A stretch of DNA of 64,000 nt from Poa pratensis. Taxonomy: Eukaryota > Streptophyta > Magnoliopsida > Poales > Poaceae. The notes under the pieces were generated by a model that saw only the letters and a program-made list of their open reading frames with translations, was not told the DNA's origin and did not search any database. The first letter of the stretch is position 1. Every line of letters begins with the position of its first letter. Where the stretch lies: positions 134,295,975-134,359,974 of the forward strand of contig CAMZMU010000041.1 of NCBI GenBank assembly GCA_947311845.1. The letters are read 5' to 3'. Positions 44,518 through 55,984 of the stretch are shown one piece after another. The translations under genes and the position numbers were made by a program.

Positions 44518-44665
44518 CTTAGGGTTTTACCACCATATATACATCTTGTAAGCCGACTTAGGGTTTACCACCATATATACATCTTGGTACGGTATGCATC
44601 GTTGCCGAGTCGGACTGCAGCGGACTTAGGGTTTTACCACCATGTATACATCTTGTAAGCCGCCG
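44518..44665. repeat. Short imperfect tandem repeat, three units
   Basis: CTTAGGGTTTTACCACCATA-type units start at about 44518, 44556 and 44628, each followed by TATACATCTTG. Spacing is uneven (38 and 72 bp). No function suggested. Confidence 0.8.
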
Positions 44666-45278
44666 GTTGGGATAAGTCGCATGTTATAAATCCCCAGCGT
44701 TTGTAACGTCACCCAATCATAGTGAAGATTTGCTGGCTGGTGCCCGTGGTTTTTCTCATCAATTGTTGGAAGAGTTTTCCACGTTAAATCTCGTGTCCCC
44801 ATTGGTTAATCTTGTTTTGTTCATCGTTTCTTTTGCCTATCGCTTATAACAGTCACATTTATGTTTGGTTGTTGTGGTGGCTCTTAAAAACCGGTCTTAC
44901 TGTTGGAGTCAGAGCAGAAGGATTGGTAGGTTTCACATCGCGATAAAAGGTAACAATGGAAAATGGGCTGTAAGAAAGAAATATCATTAAGTTAGGATAC
45001 CCAGACTTTTTAAATTTTATGCAGAAGGCGAATCATGAATGCGCCGAAGCCCAATAATGGCATTTTGGAGGAAATCAATCGGGATTCATGGGTCATAATA
45101 AATTGATAAGTATTTTCCCGTACATTTGTACATTTCACACGACACTGAGAAATTTAAAAGTAGAGAGGTCAATGAACTAGAATAGCTCAAAGGCACAAAT
45201 GGAGTACATGTTACAGAACACAATACTTGGCACTGAAAGCCGTTCAGAACACTATTTTGGGTACCCCTTCATGCATGT
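44666..45278. other. Intergenic, nothing recognised
   Basis: No ORF, repeat or RNA gene that I can support. It ends at the LINE poly(A) tail. Confidence 0.4.
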
Positions 45279-45367
45279 TTTTTTTGAATGTTAGCAGGAG
45301 CGCTGCTAAATTCAATTATTAGAAGAGAGTTTTACAAATGGCAAAAAGAAAACTGGTGAGACAGACC

Positions 45368-45935
45368 TCAACCAGGATCAAAGGGGATGGACACCCCGGC
45401 CATGTTCGACAACACCGCCTCATCCCAAATTCTACAAACAAGAGCATCAACGGATAACTGCTCCTTATAAAAAATCCACCTGTTATGCTCGCGCCAAATC
45501 TCCCAAGAAGCCAGCATTAGGAGAGATTGGGTTCCTTTCCAATGGCTAGAACTTGATTGAGATGCACACCGCTGCAGCCAAGCATTGATAGAACCAATCC
45601 CGGCCCAAGCCTGAGGACGAAGAGAGTTCATCCGAGACTGATGGGCAAGGCGTTCCCAGACCAGATGAGACCAAGGGCACTCGACAAGGAGGTGCAGCAA
45701 CGTCTCAAGATTACGCATACATAGAGGGCAAAAGTAATCATTTTCCCAGCCCCTACGTTGCAAAGCATCTGCCGTCAAAATTCTTTTCATGGCTGCAGTC
45801 CAAAGAAAGAACCGTCACTTCCCAGGTGCCCAGCCCAACCAAATAATAGGCGCTAGGTCAGAGGAGGTCGAACCCTCAAATTGGGCAAGGTATGCCGATC
45901 GTGAAGTATACTTTCCTGAGTTAGTCTGACGCCAT
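45368..45935 (-). pseudogene. LINE C-terminal zinc-binding domain (zf-RVT)
   Basis: Reads RQTNSGKYTSRSAYLAQF, a stop at the conserved WAPGKCRFF position (here a TGA), then MKRILTADALQRRGW and CPLCMRNLETLLHLLVECPW, then WEIWREHNRWIF. These are the conserved Trp and Cys/His features of the zinc-binding region that ends plant L1 ORF2 proteins. The ORF stops at 45368, about 80 bp before the tail. Confidence 0.88.
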
Positions 45936-47071
45936 TGATGAAGTAGGGTTTAGTGGAGTGTCGTGTTCGAACTCAGGGAATAAACTACAAGTTATAGTTC
46001 CTAAATCACAGCTAGATCAAAGAAAGGGATTGGTTTTAACAAAGAAAAGGTGACTGTTTTGGGGGCTTTAACTTAGAATGACAGACAAAACATGATAATA
46101 AATAGTAGCAAGTGGGATTTAGAGATGAACAACACGAAATCACAGGGAAACATAACTAACAAACATCACTGATGGATCAAACAACAAGTACTCAACATGT
46201 ACTGAACATGAACAACATCACAAAGTGGATCACTGAACAAATTGACAACCAAATGAAAAGGACTGAATTTTAGCACTGGATGATGAACAATAGACAAAGT
46301 TCAAAACATAGAATTCAAGCAGAATAGAGGCAGGGGACTAGATGTTTCTTCCTTGGGTTTGATGGAGTGATGGTTCTTGACTGTTCTTGGGTGTTGTTGA
46401 AGATCACAGCAGCAGGAGGTTTAGAGGAAGAACTTGGAGCAGCAGTGGAGGCAGAGGAGGAGATGATCTTGCTCTGAATCTTCAGTCATGAGTCAGTCAC
46501 CAATCTTCATGGTGATGGAGTTCTTGAGCCATCTTCTTCTTCTTCTTCTTCTTGCTGTTCTTGATGTTCTTGGTGGTGGAAAAGGTGTTGTGGTGGTTGA
46601 TGAAAGGTGGAGAGAGTTGTGTTGCGGATGGATGTGTCCAGGAGGTGGTCTTGCTGCTTTATACCCCTTTTTGCCTTTTTGGTGATGTGGTATTGCTGGG
46701 TGGTTGGGAGGGAAGCTTCCCCCTCTCCTCCACAGCTCATGGAGCACATGGGATGTTTCCACCTTTTTAGCTTTTCTTCTTTTCCATTTCTGCCTTTTCT
46801 CCTTTTCAACCTCGGCTTCTTTTCTTCTTCAACAAGATGGTCCAAATGACTTCACTGCCTTTTCTCCTTTTAGTCCTCAGTTTGATGATCAAATGTAGCT
46901 GTTTAAAGTGCCTTTTCGCACTGATCTGCAAATTGACAGTGAAAGTACTTGAAATGCTCATTTTGGCGATAACATGCTATTTGACAAGGTTTGAGTTATG
47001 AATTTGAGAGTAAAAAGGGATGTAGATGATTAAAACAGGGGCTGCAAAACATATAAATTTCATGCAGATCA
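45936..47071. mobile_element. Solo LTR inserted in the LINE
   Basis: 1136 bp, starting TGATGAAGTAGGG and ending GCAGATCA, flanked by the 5-bp duplication GCCAT (45931-45935 and 47072-47076). TG...CA ends, a 5-bp duplication, the absence of coding domains and a single LTR indicate unequal recombination between two LTRs. A family cannot be assigned, and the orientation is uncertain because both ends are compatible. Confidence 0.85.
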
Positions 47072-47076
47072 GCCAT

Positions 47077-48341
47077 CTGATCGTATCTTCCGCCTCCGGA
47101 GAAAGCACCGTCGTGTCGAGAAGAGCAGCCAACCTCTCGAGCTCAGGCAGCATCTCCGGCTGCAGGCCATGTCTCAAGTCGGCAATCCATTTATTATCCT
47201 CAAGCGCTTGCTGAACTGACCTGTTCTTGCGGCAAGAGATGGTGAACAAGGTTGGAGCGATAGCACACGGAGCCATCCCCTGCAACCAAGCATCCTTCCA
47301 GAAGTTTGCAGTCCGACCGTTGCCTAGGGTGATTTCAGTGGCTGCAGCAAAGAGGCATCTGTCCGTTTCATCGCAAGGAATATAAGAACCAGTCCAAGCT
47401 CTGTCCGGCGCCGTCCATGCAAACCACAACCAACGCAGCCGTAACGCCCGCCCAAACTTTGTGAGGTCGAGGACGCCAAGACCACCATGACTCTTGGGGC
47501 GGCAAACAATGGGCCATTGAACCCTACAATGTCCTCCTTTGCAGGTACCTTCACCTCTCCAAAACCAAGCCCGGCACCACTGCTCAATGCGTTCGATAAC
47601 CCAAACCGACAATTTATGCACCGTCATCATGTAGATTGCCACAGAGGAGAGGACAACCTTCAGCATCACCAGCCATCCCTCTCGCGATATGAGAGCACCC
47701 TTCCAGGAGGCGAGCAAAGCATCAATTTTATTGATTAGGGCCTGAAAATCCTTGTTTCGGACGACCTGGAGGGAGAGTGGCATCCCAAGATAGACTGAGG
47801 GGAACTCCTTAATCGCAAACCCCAGAGGCTGCAGAATGTTGCTAATGTCCAGCCCTTGACACTGAATCAGCAAGGCCGAGCTCTTCTCCAGGTTTGCCAC
47901 TAGACCGGTGATGTTGCCAAAACTTGTGAGAATCATCCGGATGAGGTTCGCATCTGAGCGCGAGGGGTTGATGAAGAGGGCCACATCGTCGGCGTACAGG
48001 GAAGCACGAACAATGGTGTGCCTCCCGGGCAGCGGAGACTGGAAGCCCTCCGTCGTGGCAATCTGAAGCACACGCTGGAACGGATCCATGGCGAGATCAA
48101 AAAGAAAGGGCGACAAAGGGTCGCCCTGGCGTAATCCACGGCGGTGTGAAACAAAATCAGTGGCTAACCCAATAATGAGAACCTGGGAGGAGGACGTGGC
48201 GTGGACCATGTCAATCCACTCATTGAATTTGTCCCCAAAACCTCTGGCCCGTAGCAAATCAAGCAGGTAGGTCCATGACAAAGAGTCGAAGGCTTTCGCT
48301 GAATCAAGTTTGAGCAGGATCGACGGCTTCTTGGAGCAGAG
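47077..48341 (-). pseudogene. LINE reverse transcriptase (ORF2 middle part)
   Basis: The ORF open from 48437 to 46977 has ILLKLDSAKAFDSLSW (first catalytic Asp), GLRQGDPLSPFLF and ASLYADDVALF (catalytic YADD). The C-terminal plant L1 segments SREGWLVMLKVVLSS and FWRGEGTCKGGHCRVQW follow. No frameshift is seen in this piece. The endonuclease and ORF1 are absent through 5' truncation; the first 30 or so codons (48437-48341) are not LINE-like. Confidence 0.92.
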
Positions 48342-48590
48342 GTGTTGCGCACCTGTAGTTGTGGTTTGGTACGACGGGAGGGAGAGGGCTTGGGAGCAGA
48401 AGGCGCATGGCAGCACCGACAGCTGGATGGGAGGCACGGCTCGTCAGGAAGCGCGCCGGAGCAGCCTGTGCCCAGGAAGATGAGCGAAGACGCCGCCACC
48501 GACAGCGGGGCGTCTACGTGTCGGAGCCTGGCTGCAGGCTCCATCGGTGGGTCGGAGATTTCAGTTCCCTGGGCGCAGCCGCGAGCCGCC
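48342..48590. other. GC-rich segment between LINE and SINE-like element
   Basis: High-GC sequence with short open frames on both strands; no family recognised. It could be old target DNA or a diverged LINE 5' part. Confidence 0.4.
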
Positions 48591-48840
48591 TTTGTTTTTG
48601 CGAAACATAATACAAACGCATACACTCACAAATACATGCACACACTCACCCCTATGAAGGCACGCACGCACACCCTACCCCTATGAGCACCTTCGAGAGA
48701 CTGAGCCGGCGGGTCGAGTCTTGAGATTGATGAAGTCACCACAAGTGTCTCGCTGTCGACAAGAACATCACCTCCCACTGAAGAATATTCCGTCTAAATG
48801 AGAAACAACAGTGTCAAACCTGGGGTTTGAACTCTGGTGG
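48591..48840 (-). mobile_element. SINE-like retroposon (or LINE 3' end), minus strand
   Basis: On the minus strand it begins near GAGTTCAAACCCCAG, which resembles a Pol III B box. It runs through GTGGGAGGTGATG and GGGTAGGGTGTGCGTGCGTG, and ends with GCGTTTGTATTATG and an A-rich tail (48591-48600). I recall this GT-rich tail as a common grass retroposon end. No A box or target duplication was found, so it may be only the 3' part of a SINE or LINE. Confidence 0.5.
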
Positions 48841-49877
48841 ACAGTGGGTCTGTCATGTTTCGTTTCGTTTGTTTATCGTTGGTGACGACTTGCGGGAAGT
48901 CGGGTTTTCGTCTGGGATTTTCTATTGTGCTACAGACGGCTTACCTTTAGAAATCTTTGGCCCTTCTGTTTTCCTTTGCTAAACAACTGCACCCGACCCG
49001 AGTCACTGATTTTGACGTTTGCTGAAATACCATCCATAGACAAAAATCCTATCAGTTGGAGTTAGTGACAAAGGATATATTAGGCTCCACGAGAAGCGCT
49101 TCATGCCGTCCTGGTGCGGGTGATGAAAATATTTGGTCTGATTTTCACTCCTCATTTCCAATAGCGGCGCCGTGTCCTGTGTGCACGTCGAACTATGGTA
49201 TAGGATTGATCGAGTAGGTTGGCTGATACGGGGAACTCGTTATTGCTCGGCTGGCTCTCCCTCCCCTTCCTCCCCACCTCCTGCTTTGAGAGTCGTGAGG
49301 TTAAGGCCGGGCCGCTCCCGAGCCCCTCTCACCGGAATAGCTAGTGGGCGACGGCGGAGGGCTGGCGCCGGAGTAGTCTTAGGGTTAGGTAGGTGTAGTT
49401 TTGGCCTTCTGCCAGTAGTGGGTGCCATGCCCGGAAGTGAAGCTCGAGATCGTGGTGGCCAGATCTCAACGCTAGGGTTCGTCGTCGCCATCTTCTTGCT
49501 CCTCTGGTCGGAGCTCTGGGTAGTTGCAGCGGCCACCACTTCCTCAAATAAGGCCCCGTTTCACAGGCGTTTCGAGGTGGAGGGAGACGTTGCCGTGAAG
49601 CTGCTCCTGGACGGCCGTGGCGGCGAGGAGGAGCAGTTCTGCGGCGACTGCATCCCATCGCGGAGCTTGGTGGCTGGCTCGGCTACCCCCTTTCTAACCT
49701 GCCGTGGAGGCGAGGGGAAGGGGTGGTGCTGGACCTGCTCGTCATCTCCATCGAGATGCCGCCCTGGGCACTGCCACCACCGACGAGGCGGCCTCGCGAG
49801 TTCTTTTCTCCTCTTGTCCGGCCATGGAGGTGAGGGAGAGGAAAACGGGGCTGGTGCGGCTGCTGATGCTCGACGGT
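48841..49877. other. Intergenic flank of element 4, GC-rich in its right half
   Basis: A plus-strand frame of 244 codons (49172-49906) stays open but runs into the element 4 LTR. It has one hydrophobic stretch (GFVVAIFLLLWSELWVV) and otherwise Gly/Arg/Ser-rich sequence without a recognised domain. Long open frames on both strands here reflect high GC content. The last five bases, ACGGT (49873-49877), are the candidate target duplication of element 4. Confidence 0.4.
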
Positions 49878-50761
49878 TGTCGGCGGGCTACCCCCGGGTA
49901 GGGTAAGTTGAGGTATAAAGAGCGGACCGGGTCATGGTCAAACCGGGTCAACCAAGACCCGGAGGGACCGAGACATGGTGTGACTGCAAACCGGCTCATG
50001 GCCACCGGGTCACTTAGGCCGGATCATGTTAACCGACGTACCAATGTCGGTTTGCTCTTATTCTTTCTTATGTGCAGGAGAGGGACGAGGAGAATCCGGC
50101 ATGTCCATGCCGGGTTAAGGAAGAGAAGAAAGCTTACCTCGGTTAAGAAGTCAATGACTTTTGTCTTCTGGCCTGGCAGAGGAGCACGCCTGGCCGGAGA
50201 ACCCGGAGCCTGACAGACCGACGTCCCGGGATGGGACAGCCCGGATAAGCTGGGACAAGACAGGAGGAGTCTTGTCATGGCAGAGACGACCCGGAGATCC
50301 CGGAGGCGCGGGTCTCCTGCAGGAATCCCGGAGATCTCTGCAGGAGAATATGCTGCCACCGTGGAGGACAGAGCCGTTGTCTCTAGGACTGCTATAAGTA
50401 CCCCTGTACCTCCTCCTGTGCGAGGGACGGAAGGAAGAAAGAGCTCACTTACCCCCTTTGTGTTTAGCCTCATCTTCCTCCTCGTACCACTGTTCATAGT
50501 TTAGCAACACAGCTCAAGGAGCAGATCTTGTACTTGTGCTCGTGCTTCACCCATATACACAGAGAGAGGCAGGAGTAGGGGTGTTACCTCCACACGAGGG
50601 CCCGAACCTGGGTAAATCGTGTGCGTGTGCTTGTGTGTTCTTGGTTTGATGTTCGTCCGTGCGCGCTCCACAACGCGCAAGCCCTCCCCGGATACCTCCA
50701 GCGTCCATACGGCCCCACACTTAGCCATACCTATGGCATCTGCCGTGACACCACCACGACA
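49878..50761 (+). repeat. 5' LTR of element 4
   Basis: 884 bp, TGTCGGCGGGCTACC to CCACGACA. A TATA-like CTATAAGTA lies at 50392-50400. The copy at 63441 has TGTCGGGGGGC and an extra CTATAAAGAG unit near its start. Confidence 0.95.
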
Positions 50762-50763
50762 GT

Positions 50764-50780
50764 TGGCGCCCACCGTGGGG
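50764..50780 (+). other. Primer-binding site of element 4
   Basis: TGGCGCCCACCGTGGGG, identical to element 2's PBS, two bases after the LTR. Confidence 0.85.
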
Positions 50781-50805
50781 CCAGCAGCGGCGCTGGCTGG
50801 AGTCT

Positions 50806-52928
50806 TCATCCGGACGGGTTCCATCACCACCTCCGGCGAGCGTGTGCTCAGCGGGTTGGTGTGCAAGCTCGGCGACATGCACTTCGTCAGCGACAACGCA
50901 GGCTGCTTCGGCGGCAGGCCTCTCCCGGTCAACGGCTGCCTCATCGCCTTCGGCTCCCTCCACACCTACGTCGCCACCGAGCTCGTCCGCAAGTACCCCA
51001 CGCGGGTGCTGGAGGCAGAAGATCCTCCTGCTCTTTGTGCGGCTCGCGTCGGCGCATCACTCGCCCTGAGAGCGTGCAGAGGTCATGATGACCGGAACTG
51101 CGACTGGAGCTGGTCTGGAGGATGATGCCGAGACTCCGGAGAAGTCGGTTAGGACGGCCAGGCCACCCTGGAGAGGGTGACCCACGAGCAGGGCGGCCCG
51201 TCCGAGTCCAGACCTCTTCCTCTGGATAAGGTGATCGAAAGGCTCGCTGTTCCCATAGTTCCTGGTACGGGTGTAGCCTTGACCGAGGAAGAGCTGGAGC
51301 AGCAGCGCAAGGACCTGCATGCTGAGGCCATGGAGATGGCCAAGACTAGGAAGAGTTTGATAGATCGATGCGTGAGTATAACAAGGCTCATGGCTTGATG
51401 CTGCTCGCATGGCTGATGTGCGAAAGAGAGGCAAAGGCCTCAATGTAGAGATGGCTAGGGACGGTAGATCCGCGTCAAGCGCGACTCGGGTAACGGCAGC
51501 GAAGCCGAATTATAGCTCCCCAGCCAAGACCCTTAGAGCTGCAGAGGCAGCAAGGGCTGAGCTAGCCGGATTAACCGGCGAAGCTTACCAGAAGCAACAA
51601 GCAAGAGTGAATGAGTTGGTGGCAATGGCCAACCGACAGAATGAGGCATATTTGAAAGGCAACACCATGGCTGGGGGTTCCCAGATCGTACACTCGGCTA
51701 AGGCCGGTAGTCAGAGGTCCAAAGGGCAAGCTTCCTCGCCACATGCGAGTAGAGATCGTAACCCGAGTGTAAACTCGGGAAGGAACAAGCAGATCCAGAC
51801 CTACAACCCGGACTATGCTAAAGAGCAGATGGCCGGGCAGAACGGTGCAGGCAGGGCTAGGAGTAATCGGCGCAGGGTAACCCGGCTCAGGGAAATCCGG
51901 GTCAGGGGAATCCCAACCCAGCTGGCCGGGGTCAACCACCTCGGTATCCGAATCAAAACCATGCTCAGCAACACCCGAGGGCTGCGCATGTTCAGGAACC
52001 ACAAGGTGTTGACCAGAGGAACAACCGCTATGATGATGGCAATTCGGCTCTGGAGAGAGCCGGATATCAGAGATATGACAATGCACTAGGAGACGGTTGG
52101 GACCGCGCATGTTGGCGCCGGGTGATGCACGCATCAAGTTGGACAGGCTCCATTGGTCCGAGATACTGGAAGAGCAGGGCCCACCTGGACCTAAATGCTT
52201 CGGGCCCCGAATCATGGGGGAACCGTCAGTGCCGCACTTCCAGTTGCCCCGAGGTTCGAAGACCTATGATGGTAACTCCAAGCCAGAGGACTGGCTATCG
52301 GATTATCTCTCGGCAGTAAATGTAGCCGGAGGAAACCGCCGATGGGCGGTGAGGTACATACCTCAGATGTTGGAAGGGCCAGCCCGAATTTGGCTGAACA
52401 ATTTGAGCGAGGGCAGTGTCAACTGCTGGCTGGATTTTGAAGAAGCCTTTGTGAGTAACTTCTCTAGCACGTACAAGAGGCCGAATCGGCCACAGCAATT
52501 GGCTATGTGTGTGCAGAGGCAAATGAGACTGACCGAGACTACTTGACTCGGTGGAGCAGTGCGCAATTCCTGCGAAGGAGTTGTGGAGGCACAGGCCATT
52601 TCGTGGTTTGCCAGGGATGCCGACATGGCTCCATGTTGTGGCAAAGATTACAAAGGGAGATGCCGCCACTTTGGCCGAGACAATTCGGATTGCAGACAGT
52701 TATGCACTTGGGGATCCAATGCAGCCTCTGCTCAACGCGGTGAACCGAGTCGACGAAACCCGGGTAACAGCAGACCCGGACAGTTCGGGCCAATGATAGC
52801 CAGAACTTTGGACATAAGAGAAGGGAAGATCGGCCGGATCTTCGGTACGGATCAAACATGGTAGCAGCGGTAGATCAAGAGCAACCAAATGCTGGTAGCA
52901 GCCAAAGGCCGAAGATCAATGGCCCACC
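50806..52928 (+). pseudogene. gag: gag of element 4, degenerate
   Basis: A leader frame (to 51125) reads HFVSDNAGCFGGRPLPVNG, similar in place to the N-terminus of element 2's gag. After a stop, the 51409-52089 frame is Ala/Gln/Arg-rich, and 52097-52546 carries the gag core (YDGNSKPEDWLSDYLSAV, MLEGPARIWLNNLSEGSVN). Frame changes near 52090, 52546 and 52640 break it; the C-terminal part continues in pieces (ATLAETIRIADSYALGDP at about 52650-52720). The start codon is not clear: the first ATG after the PBS in the leader frame is at about 50878. Confidence 0.8.
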
Positions 52929-54122
52929 TTGGGCCAGAACCAAGAGGGAAAGAAGCCCTGGGGCCAAGATACACAATTGCCTGCCACTTATGAGGCAATG
53001 CTGGATGGACCATGCAGATACCACACCAATGATAAGCGTGGGCCAGCACATCACTCGACTCGGCAATGCAGTTGGTACCATAGGACCTTGAGGGAAGGAG
53101 CTGGATCCGGAGGAAACCAGAGGGTTGGTCCTCCGAGGCCGCCACTGCCGAAACCTCAGCAGCGTTGCGCTGACCGGGCAAACAACACTCCGGTGAACCG
53201 GCCGAATCAACAGCAACAACAGAGGCCGAATGATAACAGGAGAGAACCGAATGATGTGAATCAGGTGAACCACGGAGGCAACTATGGCAATGCCGGTCCT
53301 AATCGCCAGAATGAGTATCATGAAGCTCATCATAGTTATGTGGTGTTCGTGACCGAGGCAACTGACAAAAAGAGTCGGGCGCGGCGCCAGATGGAGTCAA
53401 TGCTGTTATGCCGGCTGTGCCAAATATATGCACTGGTCGGATCAGAGATTACCTGGGGGATAAAAGATCACCCCCGAATCATGCCAACCCCAGGAGGCTA
53501 TGCTCTGGTGGTGGACCCAACATTCATTGGGCCCAACCAGAATGTCAGATTCAGCAAAGTTCTGATTGACAATGGCAGCAGTATCAACATCATGTACCGA
53601 GATACAATGGTGAAGTTGGGTATTACAGCCAACATGTTGTTACCAACCGACACAACTTTTCATGGTATAGTACCTGGTGTCTCATGTGCACCTATGGGCA
53701 AGATGTGGATTGATGTATGTCTCGGCACCAAGGAGAACTCCAGGACCGAGACTGTCCTGTTCGAGATAGTAGACCTTGAAAGTCCATACCATGCACTACT
53801 CGGCAGGCCAACTCTGGCCAAATTCATGATATCCACCCACATGGCTTACCTGAAGATGAAGCTGCCAGGACCGAATGGTATCATCACCATTGCGGGTAAC
53901 TACAAGAGCTCCATCGAGTGTGCCTCGGCTGGCTCCAACTTAGCCGAGTCTCTGATCATAGCTGCTGAGAAGAAAAAGATGAGCAGGTGGTGGCCATGGC
54001 TCAAGCTGCGCAACTCGGCATGCCGGGAATGGCACATGGAGCAAAATGCGGCGTTCGAGGCCCCAAGGAGACCAAGAAGATCACTATTGACCCGGAGCAC
54101 CCTGAGCGCAAGGCTATCATAG
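52929..54122 (+). pseudogene. PR: Gag C-terminus and aspartic protease of element 4
   Basis: Open frame of 397 residues. The first part has a Cys/His segment (CRYHTNDKRGPAHHSTRQC) and a Gln/Asn-rich linker. The protease follows with KVLIDNGSSINIMY, Asp-Asn-Gly where elements 1-3 have Asp-Gly-Gly, and SPYHALLGRPTLAKFM. The open length is intact, but the protease is cut off from gag and RT by frame changes. Confidence 0.85.
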
Positions 54123-55275
54123 GGGCGGGTTAACTGAGAAATAGGAAGGCGAGCTCATCCAATTCCTCCGTGAGAATCGAGACATCTTTGCATGGTCAAA
54201 TCATGACCTGGAAGGTGTTCCGAGGGAATTGGCTGAGCACTCATTGTTTGTGAGGCCCGAGATGAAGCCTGTGAAGCAGCCGATGCGGCGACTTTCGGAC
54301 GAGAGAAGACAAGTGATACAAGATGAGCTGACCCGGCTACTGGCGGCCGGATTCATCATGGAGGTACTGCACCCGGACTGGTTGTCTAACCCAGTCCTGG
54401 TAGAGAAAAAAAAGATGACCCAAATGTAGCAAAGTGTGGCGTATGTGTATTGATTACACGAATCTGAACAAAGCATGTCCTAAGGATCCATTCCCGCTGC
54501 CTCGGATAGATCAAGTGATCGATTCCACAGCCGGGTGTGAGCTGTTATCCTTTGTGGATGCTTACTCTGGTTTCACCAGATACCGTTGAACCCGGATGAT
54601 CAAATAAAAACTGCCTTTATTACCCCGTACGGGGCTTATTGCTATCGTGTCATGACATTCGGTTTGAGAAATGCTGGTGCTACGTATCAAAGGTGTATGC
54701 AAAAATGCTTGCAGAATCAAATAGGAAAAAATGTGCAGGTGTATGTCGATGACATAGTCATTAAAACTAAAGAGAAGTCGACTTGGTCGATGATCTAAGA
54801 GAAACATTCGAAAACTTGAGAAAATACCGGATGAAACTTAACCCGGATAAATGTACATTCGGTGTACCAGCAGGAAAGTTACTCGGTTCCTTGTGTCTAG
54901 CCGAGGTATCGAGCTAATCCGGTAAAAATTCGGGCTATTGAAAATATGAGGTTGCCTCAAAATCTTAAAGATGTGCAAAAATTTACTGGTTGTCTTGCAT
55001 CCCTGAGTCGGTTTGTAAGCCGGTTAGGAGAAAAGGCCTTGCCCTTGTATCAATTGATGAAAAGAACCAATAACTTTGTGTGGACTCCACAGGCAAATGC
55101 GGCTTTTGCCGAGTTAAAAAAGATGTTGGTCACTGCTCCGATACTTGCTTCCCCACTGCCCAAAGAGCCGATGTTGCTCTATATTGCAGCCACAAACCGA
55201 GTTGTGAGTGCTGTAGTAGTGGTGGAGGGAAGAAGATGGCAAAACCGTGCAGAGGCCGGTGTATTATCTGAGTGA
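54123..55275 (+). pseudogene. RT: Reverse transcriptase and first RNase H of element 4
   Basis: Pieces in three frames: AEHSLFVRPEMKPVKQPM to a stop at 54429; WRMCIDYTNLNKACPKDP and FVDAYSGF around 54440-54575; VMTFGLRNAGATYQRCMQK and the catalytic YVDD (54742-54753) in 54586-54798; then FTGCLASLSRFVSRLGEKAL and LYIAATNRVVSAVVVVEG in 54946-55275. An A run at 54411-54416 marks one likely frameshift. All catalytic motifs are present but the frame is broken at least four times. Confidence 0.88.
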
Positions 55276-55984
55276 GGTGATATCGACGTCCAAACAGAAT
55301 TACCCTCATTACCAGAAGATGGTGTATGGTGTCTATATGGCAGCCAAGAAATTGAAGCACTACTTTCAAGAGCATCCAATAAGGGTGGTGTGTGAGGCTC
55401 CTATCTCGGAGATCATTGGATGTAAAGATGCAAATGGCCGAGTTGCCAAATGGGCAATCGAGTTATCCCCTTACACTCCACAGTATGAGAGAAGAGATGC
55501 AATCAAGTCTCAGGCATTGCCGGATTTCCTTGTGGATTGGGCCGAGATGCAGTATGAACCACCAGCCCATGACCCGAATTACTGGACAATGCATTTTGAT
55601 GGATCCAAAACAAAGATTGGTTTGGGTGCAGGAGTAGTTCTTACCTCACCGAAGAAGGATCAACTGAGATATGTGCTGCAAATTCATTTCACAGCATCCA
55701 ATAATGTAGCCGAATATGAGGCACTCATCCATGGGCTTAATGTGGCCAAGGAAGTTGGGATTCGCCGAATTGAATGCTTCGGTGATTCGGCTCTGGTTAT
55801 ACATCAAACCTCGGGAAATTGGGATGCAGTGGATGCCAACATGGCATCATATCGATTTCATGTGCAGAAAATTTCGGATTTTTTGAAGGATGCGAGTACA
55901 CACATATACCTCGGGCAGAGAATGAAGCTGCCGATGTGCTATCCAAACTCGGTTCATCCAGAGATCCAATTCCACCCGGAATAG
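55247..55984 (+). pseudogene. End of first RNase H and second (archaeal-type) RNase H of element 4
   Basis: The open frame starts QRPVYYLSEVISTSKQNYPH (end of RNase H 1), then has the second RNase H with HFDGSKTKIGLGAGVVL, VAEYEALIHGL and CFGDSALVIHQT. This confirms the dual-RNase H Tat layout seen in element 1. The frame changes near 55890-55910, where the last helix continues in the frame of 55819-56700. Confidence 0.87.

Larger units (their letters stand above)
45279..48341 (-). mobile_element. L1-type LINE, 5'-truncated, split by a solo LTR
   Basis: Minus-strand non-LTR retrotransposon with a short poly(A) tail (T run at 45281-45288), a zinc-binding C-terminus and an RT domain. The conserved reading starts abruptly near 48341 in mid-RT, as expected when target-primed reverse transcription stops early. 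I found no convincing target duplication. A solo LTR (45936-47071) interrupts it; without the insertion and one GCCAT, the segment DTIRW joins directly to RQTNSGKYTSRSAYLAQF. Confidence 0.88.

Noticed and set aside
44518..44665. Telomere-like TTTAGGG motif array
   Set aside because: Only single CTTAGGGTTT words occur within longer uneven units; it is not a telomeric tract.
49172..49906. 245-codon plus-strand frame with a hydrophobic segment, possibly a host membrane protein
   Set aside because: It runs into the element 4 LTR, the region is GC-rich with long frames on several strands, and no family is recognised.
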